A stretch of DNA of 64,000 nt from NCBI GenBank assembly GCA_001414345.1, contig LLCB01000264.1, positions 1-64,000 of the forward strand. The letters run 5' to 3'. Position numbers and translations under genes: made by a program. Source of the stretch: Hymenoscyphus infarciens. Its lineage: Eukaryota; Ascomycota; Leotiomycetes; Helotiales; Helotiaceae. This document shows positions 25,601-34,912 of the stretch, in pieces. The notes under the pieces are model-generated. The model was not told the origin of the DNA. It ran no database searches and saw nothing but the letters and a program-made list of their open reading frames with translations. Position 1 is the stretch's first letter. Every line of letters begins with the position of its first letter.

Positions 25601-27180
25601 AGGTTAGACAAGATGACTACCCAGCTCCGTAGGTATCGGGATTCCTTATGTATCACGAAAGTAGACAGCGTCAAGGCTCTGCATAGAAACCTACCAGTAT
25701 GCAAGGGTACCAAGTTCATGTTTCTCAATGATTCTAACAGATCTCCGCGAAAAGTGGAAAAATTTGAAGCCGCACGTGTGTGCCAGTCTCCATCCTTGCC
25801 CCTCATCTTAGAGCCCAAAAAATAAGCCAAGATCATGGCGAATTTTTGGAATTAGAATTGTATTAGTCACTGATGTACACCCAAGTGCTTTCAGATGCTG
25901 ATTGAAGTCGAGCGATGTATAATTTTTGGAGAGGTAAGCTTCTTGTTCTAAATCTGCAAAGAGAGGTTCCCCGTGTTGATCTTTGTAGTCAGAACCGACC
26001 CAATGCAGCTGCGATGGAATGTGCAGCGAGTCTTCGCTCCAGGATCGCAGACAGGGTCTATCGCTTAGTTGCAAAATAACTTTAGGACCCAAATTCGTCA
26101 GAGATTGATTTGCTCGGTAGATATCGCATCCATTGGTATTGCAGAGTAGGGTGATCACACAAATTCGTTATGGCGTCCCGAAATGCCTCTGCTACACCGC
26201 GGAGCAGCAGATCTTTGTTTCTTAGGGAATGGAAAACATCTTCCCAACTAGCTTGGGTTGTGAAGTCTGACTGGATCAAGAACTATATGTACGTAATTAG
26301 TGTTGTGGATCATCAACGACTTTTTGGGGAGACTCCTTTAGAGGATAAGGAAGATCTGACAGAGAATTGGTTATCAAAATACATAAGACCAGACTATACA
26401 CATACCGTGAAGCCCGCAAGACGGAGAGGTAGGAAAGCAAATACATACTATGGCTCAATAACTGGCTCCTCTTCCACTTCTACAGGGAATGCTAATACGA
26501 CAGTAGCTTGGGTGGTACTCGGGCGAGAGGCGCCGGGTGGTAGGTGTTTGATTACTTTCCTCATCACATAAAATTCCAGAGCCTCTTCGGTCGCCCCTCC
26601 ATCAAGTGTGGTGTTCTTCGTAATAGTTTCAAAATCGTTGTCGACAAACTTATAGATGTAAGTGATCTTGGTTACCTTGGCACTTCCGTCGTCCGGACAT
26701 ACAGTGATTTTAAGCACATCGAGCTTTTCGAGGAAGAGTAGCAGTGGGTCGGGGATATTTTGAGAATCGTGGACCCGGTCTTCAAAGCTTGATGGATCTA
26801 GTAGCGTCAAGGTCATTCTTATGCAGACTTTTTTAGGTAGCTCTCCATAATCCTCATCAAGAGAGGTGATCATTTCGAGTCCTGTATCAGAAGAGTCTAT
26901 GGTTTACCGGAATGAAAATGAAATTGACCCTGATTGAATATGTAGCTTTTTCGCGACTTTGAAGACGGATTTGAATCCAATACCCTTTTCGCTAAAATAC
27001 CCCTGGGATTTCGTCTTTGTACTCTCTCCCGTGCTACAAATTGCTTTCACATGCTCTTCGTGGAAACCGTCTTCGTTTGAATCAATGACAATCCTGTCTG
27101 GATAAATGCTGAAGCATCAGCTCATAAACGAATCGTGTATCCTTGGAATCGAGATTGGTAGCAAGTCTAATTTATGACGG
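22630..27180 (-). pseudogene. Decayed GHKL-ATPase gene, NO VEIN-like family
   Basis: Several minus-strand fragments in the same order belong to the large fungal proteins with a sacsin/NO VEIN-like Hsp90-type ATP-binding domain. The N-terminal end (about 27170) reads DSKDTRFVYEL and jumps straight to FSIYPDRIVIDSNEDGF, so the usual N-box with the conserved Asn-Ala-Asp is missing. The G-box QGYFSEKGIGFKSVFKV follows (about 27000). Later pieces contain YVFAFLPLRLAGF, CLRSWSEDSLHIPSQLHWV and DWHTRAASN. The last clear C-terminal relic is near 23205-23396. In-frame stops (including TAG where CAG is likely) and at least one frame change near 26100 show that it is broken. The piece at 22630-22812 is assigned only by position. 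Confidence 0.7.
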
Positions 27181-29893
27181 TCAGAAGCTTCTTTGGAGGA
27201 AGAAAACTTTTGCAAAGAGAAGTGTGGCGTAATGTAATCTTACGTCGTTGTTGCCGACCCAAGTTTTCGACGAGTGTTTTTTACTGCTCTCAAAACTGCT
27301 GGTGGACAGAGCGCTTCATCTTCGGGAGAAATTCCGCCGTTATCCTGTCTTATGCTCGCCACGTGGCTTCCCGCGAAAGGAGGGCTATTCTGGTGGTTGT
27401 TAGTAAGTTTGATATGGCACTCTCTGCAGTGGAGAGCCGAAGATTCAGGATGGTGAATCATAGAAATGAGGAAAAACAAACTACTGCCGTAAAGTGTGAT
27501 TTTGCCGCAGAATCTTCTGAATACCAACATAAGGGAAGTTGGTGGCGCAAGCGGTAGGCTGTCATTGGATACGACAATATTGAAAACACCTGGAGGTTGG
27601 GAAGGGGGCTCCACACCCACGCCATAAAACCTTGGCAATTCTGTCTAAAATATCTATTTCGTTGCCTACAGTAACAGAGATAGGTTGGTTTTGTGCTAGA
27701 TAACTAAGGTGAAAATGTCAAAATAATCGCGTTCAAAAATTGGATTTCAAGGAAGCGAGATCGTATTATAAATTCAAAGAAAAAAAGAACAGCATCTGTC
27801 AGCACTCAGCGATCTACGGTTAACCCAGGCATTCGACGTAATGTTTTCGACTCCCTTATCCTTCCAGGGATTTTGAAATTTGCTTTCCATATGGCCCATT
27901 TTGGTATTACCCATTTAGCAACAACCATTGTCAAAGTCAGCACAGGAGGTGTAGCAGCCGGGTGAAAGCGAACTGGCAACTTGATTGTAGCGATCCCAAT
28001 ACTTGAATGGGTATGCATTAGCTTCGAACCTGAGACGGGTTGATATTTCCATTCTTTGTTGTAAATAGAACATACTGCAATAAGGGTAAGTGGAATGAAG
28101 AAAAATCCTAGAGCAGTGAGTCTGTTGAAGTCTCGAGTTTGCTTGACAGTTTCGGTATTGAAAACCTTCAGGATTTGGTCAATACGTGATGAGTTGCAGG
28201 GGGTGGAAGTCTCACCAATTCAAGGAGTTTGTTTTGTCGGTCCAAAAGGGGCGTGAAGGATAGGTCGTAGTCGAGTTTTAGCATTAAAGTTCGCAACTGG
28301 CTGGTCAGCTCAGAGTGTGATGCAAGATTTTTCTGCTTCTCCTAGATACATTCCAAAAATGACTTAGGTAAACAAGTATCTAGTCTAATAAGCTCTCTAC
28401 GTTCCAGAGCATCCTTGTACAAATTCTCTTTTCGGTCAATAACACACTAACACACTGTGGGTCATCACTATCGTATATTGCCTATCTCTTTATATTAGTT
28501 TCCACTCGGGCGCTTCAAAGCTATCGGGCATGAACACCTTGGCGCACTCACGCAGCCTCTCGAGCTGACACTCTTGATCTCAATTATAAAGATGTACCAA
28601 CAAGTCTGGATAAATCCGGAATACACAAGACTCGAGTCGGTGCCAGTTGTAGAACCGCTTGATTCGTTGCGGGATGTAGTATCCACTTTTGCAAACTAGA
28701 ACTACGAAGTGAGAGAGAGCTTGATTGGCGTTTCGTTGTTGTCGCCTTGCTACTACTTTCGATTGATACCACATAGCTAGGTGGAAACTTAGTATATGAG
28801 AAGTTCAATAAGAGCTCCCTCTAACATACCGATGGCGGAGTCGCGTGGTCCCTCGGTTTTTTTTTTAGAACGAGAGATGTTGTCATCCACAATTGGATGG
28901 ACAGACATTCGTCCACTTGGCTAATTGTGCTGAAGAAATTCTGCCGAAGAGTGAGTCGGATGTCAAGAACTACTTCCGGAAGATAGCTTGATACTTGCCA
29001 TTTGTATTCTCAATCCGGGGCGAAACGGTTCGTACATAAGCTGCTTCTCTAAACAGGTCAACTAGAAAGCTCGGTATCAACATGCCTAGTTGCTCTCCGA
29101 TCCATTCTTCCCAATCTTCATTGATACTAGTAAAAACAATCAGCAGCTTATAAATAAAAGGAAGGGGGCGTCAGAGATGTACACAAGAGTCGACCCCTCT
29201 GATGCTTCGGAATATTCCGAAGCGAATCCTACGGTTTGGCTAGAACGAAGTGTCTGGGGTTCAAAAGCCGGATAACCATTGCTCCAAGAAGTTCCGACCA
29301 CTACCTCCTTTTGGCGCATCTTACCCTTGAGTAGACTGGCGAAATGTTGGATAGACCACAGCCGCCAAATTGGAAAGAAAGAGTCGGGAAATTGGGAGTA
29401 AGAGCTGATCTGAGTAGAACTCTTTGGAAAGAACAAGTCCAAATGAAGTATCAACTAATATTCATGGAAATCAAGGAACAGCACCTCCCTGGACCCTTGA
29501 GCTGTACTTCGCACAATCTGTTCTGATTTCATTGATGGAAGAAAGCCCCGCAAGCTACAAATGAAACGCGGTTGAAGATTAAACCTCAAACGGATTTTCC
29601 ACTCACTTGAATGAAACCTGCCTAAATGTCCTAAAAAGAGATTTGCTCCAAACTTCGAGAGTGTTCGCAAACTCGAGACTTCTCGATCTAGAGAAAGTCA
29701 ACATGCATAGCATGGGTGAGGGGTTTGAGAAAGTATCATTCAGCTACAAGGCTGGTAGCAACTCTAAATATCTATGTCTTGCATATGGGGGTATCGTTGA
29801 AAAGGAAAAATGCAAATGTCAGCCACAAAAATATCCAGCTCTTCCTCGATGGAGCTTCGCGAGTGAAGTTCCCGTATCATATCATCATTATAA
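27181..29893. other. Gene debris, no intact gene recognised
   Basis: Normal GC but no coherent gene. Minus-strand scraps at about 28230-28450 read ENLYKDALERRELIRLD and SQLRTLMLKLDYDLSFTPLL across a stop. They look like a real helical protein, possibly the N-terminal part of a fungal STAND/NLR-type protein, but I cannot name it. Further scraps lie at 28495-28808 (minus) and 29607-29915 (plus). I take the region to be remnants of one or more pseudogenes next to the decayed ATPase gene. Confidence 0.4.
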
Positions 29894-30863
29894 TCAATCC
29901 ACCCATCGCTGCTGATCTCTATCATAGCCTATGATATCGAGATCAACATTCAAGGTTCGAAGCATCATTGCCATCGTGAACTCCTGTATCAAAATCAGTA
30001 ACCGTAAACTAGTTACCGTATCTGGGAAGGACTTACATCCTCCTCACCCGGCCGCTCCCCTGTATCGCCTACTCCCTTCTCACGTTGTGATTTCTCATTC
30101 TCCGTTTCTATTTCCACATCGTATTGATCATACAGCTCTCTCTTCCTCTTTGCTCTCTCTTTTGATTTTTCGTCATCTTCGTCATCGTCATCGTCGTCAT
30201 CATCGTTGTTATTATTATTCTGATCGGTTTCCCACTGGCCTTGAAATTCCTGCTGTTTTTTCTGCATCGCCTTCCATGCTCTCGGCCCACCCATTCTGCG
30301 GATACAAGGTTAGCATCTGCTAGAAACAAGAGAGGGAGACGCGGGGAAATCAGCAAATACCTATTGACTCTATCCCTCACCCTCCCAAACATCTCCTCGG
30401 CCGCCTCCCTACTCGCCCCTCTCCATTTCTCAATCAAGATCCGTAGTTCCCCATCAACCTCTCCGTCCTTCGTCTCAAGCTCAATCTTTCTCGCCTGCTC
30501 CGCAGTATCCAATTCTTCCTTCAAAGCTCTCAGATCTCTCTCCAAGTCCCTCTGCGTACGAAGTAATGGTGCAATCGCAGGATCAGCATTCAGAACCGCC
30601 GTTGAAACCGGGGACGAGAACTGTTTTTTTCTCGACACGGGACGGGGTGTGCGATTGAGATTCAGAGGTGAATTTGGAAGTTTGGGCGGATTGCTAGAGA
30701 GAATCAGCTTCGCAGATGGCGTGGTATTCTGTACTGGCGTTTTCGTGCCATCTTGAGCTTTCACTGGAGACTTGAAGGGCGTCTTGAAGGGCGAGCGGAA
30801 TGGTTTGCAGAGAGTCTTGGAGGCGTCATCGATGCGTCGACGTTTGGCAGCTGGTGTTGACAT
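29894..30863 (-). CDS. sfr1: Sfr1/Mei5-type recombination factor, 283 residues
   Basis: Partner of Swi5 in the complex that helps Rad51 and Dmc1 filaments in homologous recombination. Three exons: 30361-30863, 30037-30295 and 29894-29983, with GT-AG introns of 65 and 53 bases and matching phases. The N-terminus is basic and Pro/Ser-rich (PAAKRRRIDDASKT and repeated SPFKTPFKSP), typical of the DNA-binding arm of Sfr1. A coiled coil follows (LLRTQRDLERDLRALKEELD), then the family block WRGASREAAEEMF joined by exon 2 to MGGPRAWKAM. An Asn/Asp-rich acidic run interrupts the C-terminal part. Exon 3 supplies the conserved end EFTMAMMLRTLNVDLDIIGY, which supports the splice model strongly. Confidence 0.9.
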
Positions 30864-31353
30864 TTTGGACTCGGTCTTGGACGAGGTGGTTAGTGCTGAG
30901 GTGTCAGTTGGGGAGTAAAGGTTGCGAGCATGCTCTTGAATGATGATAATGTTTTCAACGAGGTTGTAAAGTCCAGGCCAGGCCGGGTTGGCGACAGCGA
31001 CAAAAGGCCAAGACTTGGCGTCCCGAGCCTGAGCCGGAAAGAAGAACTATCCGGCATGCTTTCTTTCAAAATAATTGAATGAAGTCCTAAGCATAAAGGG
31101 AACAAGATTTAATTACTTGGTTACTCTTCTAATAGTCCACCTCGTCTATTCTACTTCGTTCAATTCTACCATCTCACCATCATCGGACCCAGATCTTAAT
31201 TCCTCTTAGCCGGCGTCAGATGAGGAGAAGCAAAATTACGATCCTTCAACACCAGCATCGCACGATTCGCACCGGACCCTCGATCTCAACCCAGAGAACC
31301 ACCTCATATTACAGTCAACTCATGGCTTAGGCCTCGTCGCAATGTTCATCCGC
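30864..31353. other. Promoter region of sfr1 and 3' flank of the phosphatase gene
   Basis: No intact gene. The plus strand at about 31170-31290 carries a short open stretch encoding SDEEKQNYDPSTPASHDS, which could be an exon relic, but nothing around it extends it. Confidence 0.4.
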
Positions 31354-33088
31354 TTAGTTGCCACTTTCAAGGGTTTCCATACCCTCGAATGGGAATGCTG
31401 TTCGAGTGCTGGAATCAGTAGTTGTACCTCCCACTTGGACGCCCGAATCGACAGTCATAGCTCCTACTTGTACACTTGAATCTTTGGTTTTGTGCTTCGG
31501 GGTTTGGGTAGTGAAATGTGCAGTTGTACCTCCCACTTGGACGCCCGAATCGACAGTCATACCTCCTACTTGTACACTTGAATCTTTGGTTGTGTGCTTC
31601 GGGGTTTGGGTAGTGAAATGTGCAGTTGTACCTCCCACTTGGACGCCCGAATCGACAGTCATACCTCCTACTTGTACACTTGAATCTTTGGTTTTGTTCT
31701 TCGGGGTTTGGGTAGTGAAATCGGCAGTTGTAGATCCCACTTGTACACCCGAATCTTTGGTTTCGCTCTTCAGGGTTTGCGTACTGGCATCGATAGTTGG
31801 AGCTTCTGTTTGTACACATGAATATTCAGTTTTCTTCTCCCGGGGGCGCATCCCAGCATTGGCAGTTGTGGCTCCCACTTGTATGCCTGAGTCTGTAGTC
31901 TTAGCTCTCACTTGGGCGCCTGGGTCGCCTTTGATGGCGGTTTCTAAAGCTGCTATTATACTTTTATCGCTGTACCACCCACGTGGTTTAGACAGAGAGG
32001 CTTCAACCGAGGGGATTACCTGGCGGATATTTGCCCAATGTATTATATCATGCTCGGGGTGGAGGCTGAGTCTCTGGGTATATCGTCGATCAACGTAGTC
32101 AAGAAAATCGTCGTCGAAAGCACACCACTTGCGTGTCTTGCTTTCTTTAGTTTCAAATAATGAGTGCGATGTAAACTCGTATGTTCTGTATTGTAAGTTG
32201 TGATAGGTTTCCGTTTCTAGAGTCCACGTCAGTAGTTGAATCCATATGCTATATCTAACTTTCATGGAACGACTTACCCTTTCCAGTGACGTGCTTATGA
32301 ATTTCGTCCATGAAGCTCCCATGTGTGACCACCGCAATCTCGATATCCCTTCCGTTGCTTTCCCTGCTGCCGTATCGTTCCCGAGAGTTTGGATAGAATG
32401 GGAGTCGTTTCAACGATGGATTGCACCTCTTTTCGGTTTCCTGGCGACCTAAATCCCACAAGTTGAAGACTACCTCGCGCGCTTTTCTGGCTTTTTCTGC
32501 TGAGCCGCGTTTTGTGATCTTCTCCCAACCTCTCTCAAGGGCACTCAAGTCTATGTCTCTTCCGTTGATGAACGATTCAAGGTCTAAAGTGGAACTTCCA
32601 TGGCTAGAATTCGAGGTACCCAAAGACCGAAGTGAAGGCCAGACTACAAGTCTCAACCCTTCAGTTTGTAGAGGATGGAACGCTAGATGGGCTTGATCTC
32701 AGGATATCCAGGTCAGTCTCCTTCTTAGAAAGATTCAAGATTTGCCAGACAGGTAAAGAGTCACTCGTTACTCCTGAAAGACCAGAATAGGAAAAATTCC
32801 CTGAGAAGTTGGACTCACCAGTTTGCAGAGCTCTCTTCATTGGCGAAACGATAACATGTGTAATTCTCTGCATCGGCTCAAAATTCTCTCTAAAGTGGTC
32901 GGCTTGGCAGATACCTAACTGGTTCAGTACTGGATCGACTAGGTGGCCTTTATTCTTTTGGTTTTCGCACTTGCATACGTCAGTAAAATTCCTCCAGGGA
33001 AACTCTATGAAAGACCTACTTCTGCATGCCTAATAAAATGTACTATGACGCGAGGTCTTTCTGTGTCTGGTGGACAGCTATCCACCAT
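31354..33088 (-). CDS. Histidine phosphatase (phosphoglycerate-mutase-like) with a repeat tail, 498 residues
   Basis: Four exons: 33020-33088, 32819-32969, 32278-32691 and 31354-32216. Introns are 50, 127 and 61 bases, GT-AG, with consistent phases. The catalytic domain has the expected landmarks: VHFIRHAE (Arg20-His21), HVIVSPMKRALQT (Arg69) and IAVVTHGSF (His197). The N-terminus up to residue 300 resembles fungal PGM-like phosphatases of unknown substrate. From about residue 310 the protein changes to a tail with a QV/QT site every 11-12 residues (DSGIQVGA, DASTQTLK, DFTTQTPK, DSSVQVGG), including three near-identical 34-residue repeats. The tail sites look like binding motifs for the dynein light chain LC8. 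Exon 1 and its start rest on ATG plus the RHA motif. An alternative is a pure PGM-like protein whose tail serves another role. Confidence 0.88.
31421..31726 (-). repeat. Three 102-base coding repeats in the phosphatase tail
   Basis: Near-identical units start at 31421, 31523 and 31625 on the plus strand (GTTGTACCTCCCACTTGGAC). The period is 102 bases, or 34 codons, so the frame is kept. More diverged units continue to about 31910. The high identity suggests recent unequal exchange, so copy number may vary between strains. Confidence 0.93.
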
Positions 33089-34912
33089 TCCACAAACATG
33101 CGATCGATATGGCGATTCCCTTCTCTTTCTCTTCAGATAATTGATCTCTGGGGCCATGGCGCCGGGCTCGGGTGCTTGCGAAATCTCGAATTAACACTTT
33201 TCTTCTTGTGAGAGTCCTCGGACTGTGTTTGCAATTGACGTTCAGCGATTTGAGATCGAACTTTCTGGGTGTGCTCTTTGGTTTGTGAGTGCTGTATTTA
33301 AAGGCGAGTCCGTTCTTCTTATGCGTGGATGCCTAGCTCCCCAACGGGCTGTTCCTAGACTCTTGTTTATGATGGTCGTTTATGGCGCGCGTTTGCTTTG
33401 TGTCACGTAGAAGTGGACCCTCGCTACCTCTCAGGGGTGCTTCGCACCTGTATGAGAGACTCAGCTCCCCCGGATTCAAGATCTTTGAAGTGTTTCCACC
33501 TGCTACGATACATGCGACATCGAAAGAAGTCGCGTGCTGCGCGCAACTGAAAAAAGCTCTCCATGTTTAAACCGTGGTGTTGTCTTGGGGTTTACCCAGC
33601 TGCAGCCTGCCGCCCAAACAAAATTCACCTCGAGATCATGCACGATCATCGGAGTAGTCTGCCACCTACTAAAGACAACTTAAGAAATCAGATAATGTCA
33701 TTTATCGAGATACAACGCTATCATCGCGATATTACCGGTGGCATATCAGGGGGGTCTACGATATTATCGTGTCATATTAAGTGATCCAATCGATACCGGA
33801 TTTCTAAGGATAACCAATAATGTATTAATTATCGACGGAAAATAGTTAATCTAGAGGAGAACAGTTCTTCTAGCTTCTAGCTAAGAGCTAATAGAATACT
33901 TAGTTTTCTAAAAATAAAGATAACGCTATATATTTTAATAGTAAATTATAATTAGTTATAACTCTAAGAAACCACTTGTCTTGTTATAAATCCTTTATAC
34001 TAATTTAAGATTTATATAATAACTTTTTAATATTAATAAAGTAGAGTTCCAAAACGAAATTATAAGTTATATAATCTCTATTTAGTACTATAAGGCACTA
34101 GCACCAAAGCCGGATATTTATTATATTACATAACAATTTATAATATTTATTATATAATATATCGCGATAATCAAATACAATATCATATCGCCGCCTAAGT
34201 CTACTCATTGAGAATTTAGTTCTTTTCTCTAGAAATTTGAAAATTACCATAAGTTTCCTCTATTTACACTGATTAATCTAAAAGTTACTTGTTTTTGTTT
34301 TAATCAAATAAAGTATACTTACTGTCGCCTGTATTATCGACTAGGAGCCCTACTTATATCGTCTCAACAAAATTAATTATAAAACTACCGGCCGGAAACA
34401 CTTAATTTTTATATGCAATTGAAACCCTACTGCCTAGAGCTCTTGGGAACAGAGGCGAGTAAGCAAGAGTCTTAAAACTCAAAAACTTGTTCCTAATTAT
34501 CAATTTGGCACTACTTTGATTCATTATCTTCTCTCCATTCACTTATGAAGCCTCAAGCAATCTATACTCCGCAGTCCCACTAGTTCCCCACGCAACCCCG
34601 CACCCCGTTGCAACATGCGTAGTGAATAACCCTTAAGGTCTTGCAACTTCAAAGTCTCGACATGCTAATTTCCGGTTAAATCGAATTCAACATTCACCAA
34701 ATTCAATATAGGGAGAAAGGGAGAGGAAAGTAGTTGACAGTGATTCTTCATTTCAAGGCTCTTCCTAGCCGCTATTCTGGGCTTCCTAGCCACATATGAT
34801 GCCAGAATGTTACAATTATTACGTCCATCCTGACGCCCCATTATCCACCCAGCCCCTTAAATTCCACCCGGATGATGGTACCGCTACCCAGCGTCATAAA
34901 TAAATTCGTACA
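33089..34912. other. Intergenic region with an AT-rich RIP-like patch
   Basis: Positions 33089-33780 have normal composition and only short, featureless ORFs. Positions about 33790-34240 are AT-rich and stop-filled. They include GATATTATCG and ATATCGCGATAATC tracts near both edges, perhaps a decayed inverted-repeat element. The rest is the 3' flank of the permease gene. Confidence 0.45.

Noticed and set aside
29140..29934. Possible gene in the scraps near 29.1-29.9 kb
   Set aside because: Overlapping frames on both strands, no recognisable motif and no consistent splice sites.
31415..31819. 134-codon minus-strand ORF rich in Cys/Arg/Tyr within the tail
   Set aside because: Alternative frame of the same repeats; it has no splice link to the phosphatase exons.
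31358..32098. 246-codon plus-strand ORF opposite the phosphatase tail
   Set aside because: It is the antisense shadow of the 34-codon repeats; the minus strand has the spliced gene with a known catalytic domain.
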